Of a stretch of 64,000 nt of DNA, positions 1-11,163 are shown one piece after another (position 1 is the first letter of the stretch; each line of letters starts with the position of its first letter). Location of the stretch: the NCBI GenBank assembly GCA_030407005.1, contig JAUDYN010000006.1, positions 2,852,001-2,916,000 on the forward strand, given 5' to 3'. Below the pieces are notes generated by a model. The model had not been told where the DNA came from. It did not search any database and saw nothing but the letters and a program-made list of their open reading frames with translations. Origin of the DNA: Desarmillaria ectypa (taxonomy: Eukaryota > Basidiomycota > Agaricomycetes > Agaricales > Physalacriaceae). Made by a program: the position numbers and the translations under genes.

Positions 1-489
1 AGTTATACAATTTCATTCAGTCGTCAGTTAAAAGAAACGAAGCCAACAAGTAGCCAGAACGTGTTGTAAACCAAAATTTGCACATCGCGACCATTTGCAC
101 ATGCCGACCACCCACAATACAAGGTTCAGGTAGGCCATTTTTTCTTCTCGACGAGTGTCATCGAGAACCGTCGAGTTGGTAACAGTTGTCAACACGTGTG
201 CTTGACTCCAACTTCTTTGCACAGAATTAGGCCAGCGGCGCCTCAGGTCTGGAGTAACATATATGTCTCGTCATCCAAAGAAAGTTCCTGGTATCAGGTG
301 CCACTGGCAAGTATTTCCTAGCTTGGATGGAGATTTGCGGAAACCGGTGCCGCCCTAGACCTTGCATTTCTCTTGTTCGAATGCTGAAATATTTCGATAT
401 TTACCACGTGTAGCTGGGCCCCTCACAATGTCGCTATGGAACGGTTTTCGAGGAAACGGTGAGGATCCATTACTTCCAAGGGCGGATTC
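1..489. other. no gene recognised
   Basis: I see no recognisable coding region, RNA gene or repeat here. The only open frame is a short minus-strand one without codon logic or splice context. Confidence 0.5.
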
Positions 490-835
490 TGCCGAACCTT
501 GCCGTTTCGATATTTTGGAGCTCCTCTTTAAATGATCGGACCGCCTCTTCCGGTTACTGCTTCTTATACTCGTTCAACACGTCGACGCGATTCGCTCCAT
601 TGAACTCATCTGGATTTACCTTGTAGCCAGATCAGCAGCCCTTCAGCTATCCTACAAAATAGTGCGGCATAAATTCTATCACTAAACTAGCCACAACCGA
701 GCCACAATTCGACTACCTCGGTGATGACCGTGACGTGCTCATTTCCTGCTCCTATGCTTCTAGGATCTTCTATCATCTACCCACATGCATATCTTCTCGT
801 CTGTGACCTTCACAGTGTGGCAGCTTAGATGATAT
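490..835 (+). pseudogene. truncated 5' relic of the F-box gene at 5195
   Basis: This stretch aligns base by base, with many mismatches, to the promoter, 5' leader and first ~45 codons of the F-box gene (about 4985-5345). The shared part includes the leader around 600-700 and the coding piece for DDRDVLISCSYASRIFYH near 722-775. The segment that would carry the start codon and first ~10 codons is missing, and the match stops near 830 just after the equivalent of TFTECGS. It is therefore a broken partial duplication lying about 4.5 kb upstream of its parent, in the same orientation. It cannot encode an F-box protein. Confidence 0.75.
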
Positions 836-1615
836 CCTCAGACCCCTTCATCCATGGGACATTTTATTTTTGCATACGAACACTTATTATTTCTTCAATG
901 GACTTGAATATATACAATTCATCGTCAACCAAATTATTTTCACAGACATGGTGCTGTGTCTGCAACATGAGCAATATTAAATTCGTACAATTAGACACGT
1001 TCTCTGGCATTGTAAAGACGAAAAGATTATTTTACATGCAATGCTTTCTCCGGCGAAGATTTATCTTCTGTCCTGTTCAATTTCCACAGCCTATTAAGAA
1101 ACGCTGTTAGATTTGTAACGAGTATCAGACCGTGCAAAACACATGACGGGAACCGTTCTGGCTATTTTTTGAGATTCTACAAGAACTCGCCTTTCTCCAG
1201 AGAGGTCCTGTGGAAATTGTGCACGTGATACGATATGGGAGGTTGTAAAAGTACATTTTCAGACCCCCCAAAAGGGTGGTCAACTTTTGTTCGGTCCACC
1301 TTCCCGGTGTCCCGGCCCGTTATTCCGGTACCTCTTCCAGGCTCCACGTGAGGGTTGACATTTTGTTCTCGACTTCCACGGAAGCAAAGGATAAGCTGGC
1401 AGCGAAGGGGCGACTGCAGGTGTTGCAGGCCGTATGTTAGCTGGCTGTCTCTTTAGTACTACTTTGTTAACTTTTGCTTTAGGAACCCGCACGAACAGCT
1501 ACCTCGTGCCTTACTACACGCAACTAGTAATTCTGACCGTTACCTCGAGGCTGTACATAATCGCCACATCGTGGGTGTATTATTGATACCCCCCTTATTG
1601 GTGCTTTTTTACCCT
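836..1615. other. no gene recognised
   Basis: Short open frames only, in several registers, none resembling a known family or joined by convincing splice sites. Confidence 0.4.
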
Positions 1616-2428
1616 ATGTCGAGCAAGAATTTCAACGGAAATCCACCCAAGTCAAATCGGAATCTTCGTAATATGATCATCATCTGACATTTGCTTCTTA
1701 GATATATCAATGACTTTAGCAAGGCGCTTGCCAGTGAAGTTCGGATTCTGCTGGCAGAGGTGGGGAAACTCAGGGATGAGCGACGGGCGCTGCAGTAGTA
1801 CGTCTGTCCATTCTGCTGCAGCCGCCACCTCTAATCAGTATCCATTAGTGAAATAGCAGAACTCATGAGTGTCAAGTCGAAGCACGGCGCTGGAGGAGAG
1901 TACTCGCCGGAGTGGCAGCCGGTGCGTTGATTTTTTATTCTTTGGATGCAGTCCTTGATGACTCCCAGCCCGCCGAGCCGCAAGGGTTCGGCGCTCCGCC
2001 TCCGCCCCCACCCCCGCCTCCTCCGATGGATGAGGGACCTCCGGCTCCAGCACGTCCAGCATGGCGCACGGTACATAAACGTGCTGAAAGGAAGGAGAAG
2101 GCGATCGCAAAGCTCATGCCATCGTCTATCCCAGCGCCGTCTGCCGTTCCGCCTCTTGAGCCTCCACGATCAAACGTACCAGCATGGGCGCAATGGAGGC
2201 GTACGTCTTGACTCGTTACTCGTTTTTTGTGCTCACTGAGAACTCGATATAGCAAACCCTCTCCTTTCGCCGGCCCCCGTCATGGCCACACCAGCTGCGC
2301 CGCTCCCTACTTCTCCGCCGCCGCCGCCTAGCCGCTCAGGTCTTTTCGGTTCGTGTTTTACTGACAGTGCCGTTTTTCATTCTAACATTTTTGCAAATTC
2401 AGGTCCCCCGACTCCTCCCCTGAAGTAG
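1616..2428 (+). CDS. proline-rich conserved fungal protein, spliced, possibly a pseudogene
   Basis: I infer a multi-exon gene starting MSSKNFNGNPPKSNRN. It continues through an amphipathic exon (YINDFSKALASEVRILL, then GKLRDERRALQ), YEIAELMSVKSK, a proline run of ten, WRTVHKRAERKEKAIAK, and a Pro/Ser tail ending PPTPPLK. Introns are suggested at about 1795-1845 (acceptor ccattag), 1922-1968 and 2201-2253. A family of this general make-up (short coiled-coil, then Pro-rich region) is common in agaric genomes, but I cannot give it a function. The first junction (about 1670-1702) does not keep frame with a GT donor: one base seems to be missing, so the copy may be dead. The tail is ambiguous, because the last intron near 2341-2401 may be retained in frame. 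Confidence 0.45.
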
Positions 2429-2429
2429 A

Positions 2430-4240
2430 CGAACCTACAAAGAAACATCATTCATGTAACACCACCTCATCTTTTGCTTTTCTCGTCAGATTTTCTACAA
2501 CACAGCAAGCATTTCTTTACCGTCTTTTCGCTTCTTACCGTACACATTCGTGCCACATTGTTTTTATTTTATTGGCTTTCAGCATGTAACGAAAACTTTC
2601 TTCTTTTTTGTATGGAACTAATCGTAATGTACCTTCTCTCCCACGTCAAATATTGATATCAGTTGTCCCAATTCGACTACAGGATTATCCTCGCACGCTG
2701 AACGAAGAACAGATTGCAGGTGTGACTTCGAAAGTATGCTGGTTTATCCCAGCTTCAGCAAGCGAGAATGGAATAATGTGGCTGACTCCGTGCAAATCGA
2801 ACAGATGGTAGAATGAGACAATGTATCAACGAAAGGGAACGGAACGATGGACGCGGGATGACTCAGCCCTCCACCAACAACCCCTCCAGACATCGAGAGC
2901 TCGATAGTCGAATTCGTAGGAAGAGGGAACACAGAACCCTTAGATAGGTCATCCGCAGGCCCCACTCAGGATTTGCAGAAGGACTGGTGTAGTGAGAGCA
3001 GTGAACTGGGTTCCGTTGACCGTGAACGTCCCCGCCGAAGTCTTTCATTGATAACATTGTTAATTCTACTGAAGACCAAGGAAATATTGAACATACGAAT
3101 GCGAAAGCGTGCTTCAGCACATAATTGACGCTCCCAATCTCCAGTAAACCAGGCTGCGAGAGGCCATCAGAGATAATCAATGACATAGGAGTTGATTGGC
3201 CTACAGCTCCGGGATTCTCAAGTGGCTATGGACCATAAGTAGGGGTTGTGCGAGCGAGTAAGTAAACTGGAAAAGATCGTATCACCAACTCAGTCTCGTT
3301 CATCTGCCGCACCGGAGTAACGAAGCATGGCAGAATTGATCTCACCTGTAAATTCTACTGTGCCTACACTTGGCATAGCGCGGATCCCTTGAGGAAAGAG
3401 TAGAATGTTTCGCGCAAAGCGAAGAAAAGGACGTACAGCAATTAGCAGCAGCTTGGTCCGCAGTGAGCTATTGTGTAGGGTAAGCCTTTCAAGAATACTG
3501 AAGGAAGAACAGAGCCTGCGACGAAAGAGTACCGTTGACCTACACCCTCTGTAAATACGGGTACGAATCAACAGTGCAGTTAATATCAGCGTACCAGCGT
3601 AAATCCGAATCTCGTCAACGGTGTATGGGACATGATTGACTCCGTCAACCTCAATTATAGTCCTGTTTATCATTTAAGGTCTTAATCAGTCAGACGCGAA
3701 GGAAGGACGGACGCGTTATGCCCTTCAATCGAGAAAATGAAGTCTGCATCACATGCCATGTCAATCATATGGAAGCGATAACTATTTGAGCAAGTCAGTC
3801 AGAGTGCGAGCGTTTGCAAAAAAAAAATATACACCAACCTCCCTCTTCAACAGATATTATAGCTAAGTCCGAGGAGGGGCCTCCACTCCATCTAGAAGCG
3901 AAAATCGGTGAAGATGTTTGAATAATACTACTGAGTGCTTCAAGGTGGAGTCTGGAGGGCTAAGGGCCATTAGATGAGACGGATAGTGGCTTGGCACTCA
4001 CGGAAAACCAAGCTGTTTAGCCGGGGTACGATACCAATCTGACAGTGACAGGGTTGTCGTTTCTGTAAAACTCGATCAACAAAGAACAAGGACGTAGAAT
4101 GTCAACAAGGCGAACCACCATGTACATCATATAAATTCGCACGAGAACTTTCAGGGTCGCAAATCATAAAGGGTCGTCTAAGATCGTCGCAGTATTGAAT
4201 CGCTGATTCGCTTATAAGCTCAGGGTATGCTACAGCGACT
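2430..4240. other. no gene recognised
   Basis: The longest open frames are on the minus strand (3290-3673, 127 codons, hydrophobic stretches; 2863-3186, 107 codons). I found no conserved motif or convincing intron set. It may hold a decayed membrane-protein gene but I cannot support one. Confidence 0.35.
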
Positions 4241-4244
4241 GGCA

Positions 4245-4735
4245 GCTTCATACCTCCCGAAATCTGGAATAGCTGGACATAGCACTCGTCTGGAAGATGG
4301 TAATGTCTGCCATTCGATTGCATGGGATAAGAGAAATAGAAACCGAAGGCACTCGTTACCGACCCGAATTATAAGTTCGAATGTTGTGGCCATCGACGGG
4401 CAGAGCATCAAGTTTCAACAGGGTACTACGGTAAGCCATATACTGATGATTCCAGTTTCCACGAGGCTGGAAACAAAAATCCTTAGCAGCTCTTTAAGTG
4501 AGTCAACTCAGATTCAAACTGAGGATCCGTAAGACAGATGCGATAACCAACCTCGCCATCGATGCGTACCGTGGAGCTGAAGTGCATCGAAATAGTCATG
4601 AGTATGACTGTGGCTACCAGTGCTTTCGTGTAGAGGCGGTGGATTCTCTCCCATACACGGGCCTGACGCGGTCCCAAGGCCGTGGACAAAGGTTCGAATC
4701 TAAGAGTGCTGAAGGGGACAGTGGATGAAGAATCG
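4245..4735 (-). repeat. tRNA-Val-derived dispersed element (SINE-like), copy 1
   Basis: On the minus strand the element holds a tRNA-like head at about 4499-4565: an A-box-like TGGCGAGGTTGG and a B-box-like AGTTTGAATCT, followed by GAGTTGACTCA, which resembles the 3' end of the tRNA-Val at 61755-61850. The anticodon arm is damaged. The tail runs leftwards to about 4245. The whole unit aligns with 59665-60075 in opposite orientation at roughly 75-85% identity by eye, with small indels, including the blocks around 4260-4310, 4355-4430 and 4610-4640. Two dispersed copies sharing head and tail suggest a tRNA-derived Pol III retroelement. No target-site duplication was identified. Confidence 0.6.
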
Positions 4736-5194
4736 CTCGGAGTCTTTGCTAGGTGCAACTCGTAACTCGTGGAAATTTTGTGAGGTGGAACAAAAGGTGA
4801 GAGGGGAAGGTGCAAGAACGGAATGTGGAATGAACATCTCTCGAGTGAATGGACAAAGTATAATCCGGACGCGTTTTGTCAACTTGTTTATCACCAGACA
4901 TTCTCTAGCACCTCAGCAAACGCAAAGCGTCCCTCAGTTCAAACCATTATCCGCCCGATATAGTAGGGGAGATAAGCGTATTTAGCCGAACCTTGCCGAT
5001 TCAGCTTTTTTGATCTCCGCTTTAGATAGTCGGCGGACCGTTTCTTACGTACAACGCGTGGTGACTGGGCGCTATTGAACTCACCTGGACTTACCTTGTA
5101 CCTAGACCGGCAGCTCTTCAGCAGTCCTACGAAATAGTGCAGCGTAAGTTTCTATCAGTAGACTGGGCGCAACTGAGCCACAATTTTCTTTCAG

Positions 5195-6286
5195 ATGCCA
5201 CTATCTCAAGAGCTCGTCGAGGAAATTGTCGACCACCTCAGTGATGACCGTGACGCGCTCATTTCCTGCTCCTATGCCTCTAGGATCTTCTATCATCGTA
5301 CCCGCATGCATCTCTTCTCTTCTGCGACATTCACAGAGTGTGGCAGCTATCACGACCTCTCTAGAGCAAGACTTCTCGCTGAGATGCCTTTAGCTGCGAG
5401 CCAAATAAAGCGGGTGCAAGTCGACCATTACACAACTATCTCTATTCTCTTATTGCCTCCACTGTCTTCTCTGTCGTCCATCGTTTCCTTAGACCTCAAT
5501 TATGTTCGCTTTAGCGAACCCAGTGATTTTCACATGACCGTTCTCTCTTTCCCTCTTCTCAAAGAGCTCAATATCAAGCAGTGTTACTTCGAAGAATTCG
5601 AGTCGGACATCCCGGCCTTACTGCGCAGCGGTCCTAGGCTAGAAAAGCTATCCATTTTGTACCCGAAAGCGTCAGTTCTATTGGATTCGTTGATGTCACT
5701 GCGCAGAGTGTACATGGACTCTCTCGTTCAGCTGTCTTTGCAGAATCCTTCGGGTGCAGACTTGAACAAATTAATTGAGTACTTGCACTGTGCGTCGAAG
5801 CTAAGGATTCTCCGGCTGGCATGGATTGATCACGGAGGTAGGCAAATCCGAATCTTGATCGAGAGATCGGAGTCTGATCTGGGCTTTGTAGCTATCTATG
5901 CCAATCCTCCTACTCGACACCTTCGTTTGATGAGACTGGAGGAACTGAACATCGGAATCACGCATCAAAGGTTCAGCTTGAACCTCAGGATCATGCAGTG
6001 GCTCGTGCAGTCCCTCCTACAGCCAGAGTTTCGCGGTCTACGCAAACTCACGTTGCGCATTTTTGTTCAGTACAACACGAGGTTTTCAAACAAAGGCGAA
6101 ATGTGGATGCCATGGCTGCAGATAGGTGATGCGTTGCCGATCGCTAAGATCGACATCGTTTGGGTTTGTAAAGGATACAGGGATGGGGATTTGGATTATG
6201 TGAGTCGAGAGATGGTAGCCTTGACCAGACGTCAATTCTCGGCAGCTCACGAAAGAGGGATGTTGGAGGTAGCCGTGTGCACTTGA
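5195..6286 (+). CDS. F-box-like protein
   Basis: This is a single-exon gene for 363 residues. The N-terminus (PLSQELVEEIVDHLSDDRDA, then LISCSYASRIFYHRTRMHLF) matches the pattern of agaric F-box-like proteins, which act as substrate receptors of SCF ubiquitin ligases. The rest is leucine-rich (LSSIVSLDLNYVRF, FPLLKELNIKQCYF, LRKLTLRIF), consistent with degenerate leucine-rich repeats for substrate binding. The ATG at 5195 directly begins the F-box, and the leader contains an acceptor-like tttcag just before it, so a 5' UTR intron is possible. No frame break is seen. A damaged duplicate of its promoter and F-box lies at 490-835. The substrate cannot be predicted. Confidence 0.75.
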   Translation: MPLSQELVEEIVDHLSDDRDALISCSYASRIFYHRTRMHLFSSATFTECGSYHDLSRARLLAEMPLAASQIKRVQVDHYTTISILLLPPLSSLSSIVSLDLNYVRFSEPSDFHMTVLSFPLLKELNIKQCYFEEFESDIPALLRSGPRLEKLSILYPKASVLLDSLMSLRRVYMDSLVQLSLQNPSGADLNKLIEYLHCASKLRILRLAWIDHGGRQIRILIERSESDLGFVAIYANPPTRHLRLMRLEELNIGITHQRFSLNLRIMQWLVQSLLQPEFRGLRKLTLRIFVQYNTRFSNKGEMWMPWLQIGDALPIAKIDIVWVCKGYRDGDLDYVSREMVALTRRQFSAAHERGMLEVAVCT

Positions 6287-7945
6287 TACTATTCGGCGGT
6301 AATTCTTTTCGGCGTCGCTCGCTCGAGATTTACTTGATTCTTCACTCAGATGTCCGTGGGTTCCTTTGCGTTCGAGGGGGCTTCCGGCTGATTGTAGTCG
6401 TAGCAGTTGGGTCTTCACTAGGTTACTTACAACTGTTGTAATAGTATTGATCCTGGATTTATGGTCGCTCATTTTTTTCCACGACCATCATCGTGGCTGA
6501 CGTTCAGGCATATGCACCAAGAACTACTTTTTATATCGAGGCGCCGACATAACGATCTGCAGTGGAATGGACAGGTCCTTACGTGCGAAAATGAATGGAG
6601 ACAAAACTAAGAATGGTTTGGAGAGATGCAGTCCCGTTACCGTAGATTTATTTTTATTCAACCACCCTTTCGCGCTGGCAACTAATCAACGCTGACTGCG
6701 AATCAGGCTGTACGTCTATTTTATTCATGTTTTTCACCCACCGCATCGTCCCTAGTCAGTGCCTTGCGTATTGCCGATCTTCGCGTACAGAATGTTCCTG
6801 TAGTGGCCTCCATCGCTCCATAATGGCGGGTATTTCTTCCATAAACCTATGCCAATTTGCGTTACTCTCATTCTTCGGCCTCTGTAAATCTATATCATGG
6901 TTTACATACGAAGCAGCGGATCTTTCTTAAGCGGCGTTCGTCTAAAACAGACAATAGGAAGTTAAGACCTACTATATCAGCAGAACAATTGCAGACATTT
7001 ATTCTGGCCTAGCAATACTAGAATATGCATTGGTAAAGAACGCTCACAATAGGGAATGAGTGATTATCGCGCTGGAAGTCAAGTCTGACATTATGCTGAG
7101 GGAGAAACGTCGGAATAGACAGCTTGGTCGCAATGAGTAATACACTTTAATGGTTGTTGTTCGTCAGAGCTAGGCGCTGTTCATAAAAATAGGCCGTTAG
7201 TTGGCTGCGACACGCTGACGGATGTCGGAGCGTTTCCCGGCTTGCCCGATTCGTGACAGCGTGCCACCGCCTAGTAGATTTCGTAAAGGAAGGGTCTCCT
7301 AAGTTAGCTTCGAAACCACTTAGCAATAGATGAATTAATTGTCACTTCTCGCATCCGGAGAGCCTAAGTGGTAATAACCAAATTGAAAGTCATTGTGGCG
7401 CTAAGCAAATTCCCGGGTCCGTTTATTTTAATCTTGAGCTCCTTCCTTCCGTCAACTCCATCACACATATCTTCGAAATTGAAACTTGGTCAGATTCATG
7501 AAACATGGAGTGAAAAAATAACAATGCACCCGCAAACAAGTTTGATTCGAGGGTAAACGGCGCCAGGTAATTGCTGAAGAGCCCAGTTTTTGGCAGCCTT
7601 GGCGTCACATCTACGCAGGCACTCTACCATTGTTTCACGAATTCCTAGGTTCCTCACCCTCGGCCAGGAAAAAGCCATGATCTCCGAGGCGCCGCGAAAA
7701 GTGCTCTGCGACGGCGCTGGTCCACGGAACCCAAAGCGGCGCTAAGTAGAATGGAAGTTAAGCATGAGCGAGCGAGCGTCGGGAGTGCCCAATCTCACGT
7801 CATCCTATTTTCCGAGAGTGTACTTCTCGGTCTCGACCTAGGCGCGTACTACCTTGATGAAACTAGACCAGGACGAAACATCATGAGACCGCGAGGTTAC
7901 GTACGCGCAATCCTCCCCCCGAGTGAGCAGCTTTAGTTCCAAAAT
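6287..7945. other. no gene recognised
   Basis: I find no supported gene, RNA or repeat. All open frames are under 130 codons and lack recognisable motifs. The right end is the promoter of the small-peptide gene at 8042. Confidence 0.4.
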
Positions 7946-7963
7946 GAGTTAAGTTGCTGCAAC

Positions 7964-7974
7964 GAGGCACCCGA
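7964..7974 (+). promoter_or_regulatory. GAGGCACCCGA box upstream of small-peptide copy 1
   Basis: GAGGCACCCGA sits 68 bp before the ATG at 8042 and about 22 bp before the TATA box (7996-8002). It is preceded by GTTAAGTTG, which also precedes the same box at 26797. The box recurs upstream of several family members, so it is probably a shared activator site. Confidence 0.55.
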
Positions 7975-8041
7975 CAAATAGAGAGCAGTATGGATTATAA
8001 AAGCCAGTCTTGTCGAAATAAAGCCTTCAGCTTCATCGACA

Positions 8042-8300
8042 ATGTCTGCCCCAGAAACCGCTACCAAATTCTCTTCGCCATCGTTCGCCTCTGTCGGTGG
8101 ACAACAAGTCGCTGGCCGATCCTCCAGGCAGGCTGCTGCACCCCCCAAAGAGGCCCTGAAGCTCCGTTTGGACTTGAATCTCGAGGTCGAGATTGCCATC
8201 CAGGCCAAGGTCAACGGTGACATCACCTTGTCGCTCCTGTGAGTATATGACAATGCATCCCCCGGTGAATCCACTGACTTTTCTGGTGTCTAGCTCATAA
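8042..8300 (+). CDS. small conserved peptide gene, family copy 1
   Basis: Exon 1 is 8042-8238, a 55 bp GT-AG intron is 8239-8293 and exon 2 is 8294-8300, giving 67 residues ending LLS. The N-terminus MSAPETATKFSSPSFASVGG is followed by the family core: KLRLDLNLEVEIAIQAK, then VNGD, then ITLSLL. The core alternates hydrophobic and polar residues, which predicts a long amphipathic beta strand, a tight NGD turn and a short return strand. There is no signal peptide or membrane segment, so it is probably cytoplasmic. If the intron is kept, the TGA inside GTGAGT stops translation right after LL. A TATA box is at 7996-8002. Function unknown; this copy differs from most in ending with Ser instead of Glu. 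Confidence 0.85.
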
Positions 8301-9235
8301 ATGCTACACATGAATGCAGTTGGTCGGCTGGTCGCGCGTTCCCATTCTAGGTAGGTTCTCGAATATTTGTTTGTTGCATTGGGTGCTAATGGTTCTGCCG
8401 CTAGGATATTTAATGCCTGGTGGTGGGAATATTGGTTAGGCTGGGGACTTCATATGTGAAAGGAACTGTACCATTGTTACGCGTAGCCTTGAATCCATTC
8501 TCGTTTGAAGTATACATTTTTCTGAAAGTAAGAGAGATTCCGGGTTAAGCCAAATATGTATCAGGTAAATGCTCTTGTGGTCGAATATCTTGACTGGTCA
8601 TAAGCTCGATCATTACGGTGTAGCTACCGTAGATGCAATCCAATGTCGAGCTGTTGGTGTTGAGCATGGAGGTTAGCGGAAGAGCGACTGAGCTTCAATT
8701 GACCTCAACGACGACAACTACCACGACTATGACCACGAACCGTCTGCGACGAACGAGCCACCGAGGACCAGCTCCGGGAGATATATATCTCCCAGGAGTG
8801 ACGAAAACAAAATGGTTCGTGGTGTCACACGAGGTCTTCAAGTCGATCTACCAAACGTCTATATATTGTTCGTGCTGTTATATATACTATACGTCTCCCA
8901 TGATACCTCCCTACTTTTGGACAACCTATTTCTCGGATGTGGACATTTTATTGCTAATTTAATGGACTTCTACATAGATTCAATGAATCCAAATAAAAAA
9001 ACACCTCAAACTCATCATTCCAGGAAATGATGCAGACGGAATCTTCAGTGCCTGTTGACGTAGGTCTCATCACCACATCTCAAACTATTCAAGGTTATTT
9101 GTGGTTTTATTATCGTTGTACAACGTTCTTAACATCATCTGGAATATTTATAATTGATGAGGCTTGCATACTCGGTGAGAGGCAGCCTTGGAGGGAGTGG
9201 AGTATACATGGACGGAACACCATCTTGACGAGGAA
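8301..9235. other. no gene recognised
   Basis: This holds the 3' flank of the small-peptide gene and AT-rich intergenic DNA. The conserved downstream box seen after other copies is not obvious here. Confidence 0.4.
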
Positions 9236-11163
9236 TTAGAATACTTCGCGTCTTTTTACACCGACACGGCACCCAGACGGTTTCCTCAAAAGACCTTCTT
9301 TCACTTCGAGCTATATACCAGGTCAGCAAGGCGCAAAAGAGAAAGTATCAGCACATACGACTTCATCAGGACTCTCCAACACAAAATGGAAGCGCTTCAA
9401 AATCGACGCGATAATAATTTGCAGCTCGAGCATTGCTAGATTACGCCCCACGCACGCTCTGTGATGTTATGAGTACAAGGATGCTACAATCGGCGTCACG
9501 TACCGAGGGCCAACAGAGAACGGAGTAAATGCCTTCGACACAGCCAAGCTATCACATTCAAACCATCTCTCCGGCCTGTACTCCTTCACATCGGTCCCCC
9601 ATACTGTAGGGTCCCGATGGATAGTGTAGGTAGGAGCACTAACAACTGTGCCTCCAGGGAAGTATTTTCCGGAAACCATCATACCACCCTCGGGTACTAC
9701 ACGGGGAAGCCCCATACCCACTGTGCAGTGCAGTCGCAGCCCTTCGTTGATACACGCCTGCAAATAGGTGAGTCTCTTGACTCGTGTAGCTGTAGCAACA
9801 TCAGAGTCAAGGTGCTCGTCAAGCTCCTTGTGAAGTTTGTCTTGTATGCCCGGCGCGCGTGCCAGGTAGTAGATGATGGCGCAGGTAGAGCTGAGCAAAA
9901 TGTTTAGTTCATCGTTGCGCCAACGAAATGGATAGACTTACATAGAGGTCATATCTGATCCTGTAATGAGAAACGAAAATGCTTCTGTACTGAGCTCTTC
10001 TCGACCTATTGGATTACCCTTGGATAAAGCAGGTTAAAATAACTGCCGAGTCGTCGGCAAAACCATTGCTTACTTGGTCATCCTTCCCAGCTTGCAGCTT
10101 GCTCAACAGATCATTCCTATCTGTAGGTACCTCCAGCCTCTTCGAAACAGCCATGATTGCCATTCCGAATATGGCGCCAAAATCCTCTTTGCCTTGCCTA
10201 AAGAACGGGGTCCGCTCGAGCAGCAGCCTCCACCACTCAGGAACAACTCCTATCATCGCCGTAGTATAGTCCGCTGGTCCACTTAAAGTCTTAATAGCTG
10301 GGATTTCCTTCGTGGCATACCTCGCTCCTGCCTGGCCGTAAGAACCCATCATGGCATGTGGATCTTCAGGCACTTGAGCTATATCCTTGGCTGCCTTTAC
10401 CATTCCGAATGGCGCTCCAAACGCCAAATCACCGATGATATCAAATGCAAGATAGTTCACCCCTGCAGAACATGGTATGTAATGGGGAGGCTCAAACTGA
10501 CAGAGGAAGCCCACCTACACGGGAAGCAGTCCAGCCAAAGCCGCCCGTCATGTCCTGTCCAACCTTCACCTTCCTGGCCTGACAGGCCCTCTGAAGCCCC
10601 ATCATATAGCCTGTCCCACTGTCTTAGCAACTGACCGACGAAATGGCGTACATGAGGTTCAAACTCCAGCACACTCTTCTGCGAAAAAGTACGTGACACC
10701 ATCTTTCGTTTCCGAGTATGTATCTGGCGATCCCGGGTGGTAAACATGCCATGCGAAGAAGAAACATTGAAAGCATCATAGAACGAGGATTTGAGCGCTC
10801 CATTCCCATGCCCGTAGATAATGGTCTGTGCGTCCGGAAGGGCCACCGATACGTGGTTAGGCGCTATGCGAACAAAGGGACCTTGGGGGATATTGATGAG
10901 CGATTTTAATAACGAACATGGTCGATACCGGACTGACCATATTTCATATGCAAGTCATGAATGACTTCTGACCGATGTGCCTTATAAGACACGTATCCCA
11001 GCCATGCATAGGAAAACTTGGCAATGAGAGGCCCAGGTTATGAGCGGAGGCCATGAGAGTCGACAAGCTAGGGTACTAGATGAACCAGAGCGACTAGTAC
11101 AAGAACAGTGGCGACGATCGTCGGAAGGTCTGTATGAAATGATTCGAGGCTAAGATAGAACAT
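9236..11163 (-). pseudogene. cytochrome P450 with two N-terminal in-frame stops
   Basis: Seven exons join in frame (11163-10938, 10881-10519, 10462-10074, 10018-9942, 9890-9504, 9458-9359, 9310-9236), giving 538 codons, the normal length of a microsomal P450. Visible motifs: hydrophobic anchor (IVATVLVLVALVHLV), PGPL hinge, I-helix TGSDMTS (345-351), ExxR (E401-R404), PERW, and the haem loop FSVGPRACVG with the ligand Cys483. The fold resembles fungal benzoate-hydroxylase/pisatin-demethylase-like P450s (family-level inference). Codons 32 (TAG, 11068-11070) and 42 (TAA, 11038-11040) are stops, both where Tyr would fit. Either the gene is dead, or a 60 bp in-frame GT-AG segment covering both is removed. 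It lies head to head with the Zn2Cys6 regulator at 12104, 941 bp between start codons, suggesting a former regulator-enzyme pair. Confidence 0.85.

Noticed and set aside
1935..2255. Minus-strand Gly-rich frame over the proline run
   Set aside because: It is the complement of the CCN repeats; the plus-strand frame has splice logic and non-repetitive conserved pieces.
9467..9504. P450 seeming to end before the haem Cys (GPRYVTPIVASLYS then stop)
   Set aside because: GGTACGTG at 9503 is a splice donor; joining to 9458 restores FSVGPRACVG, so the haem loop is present.
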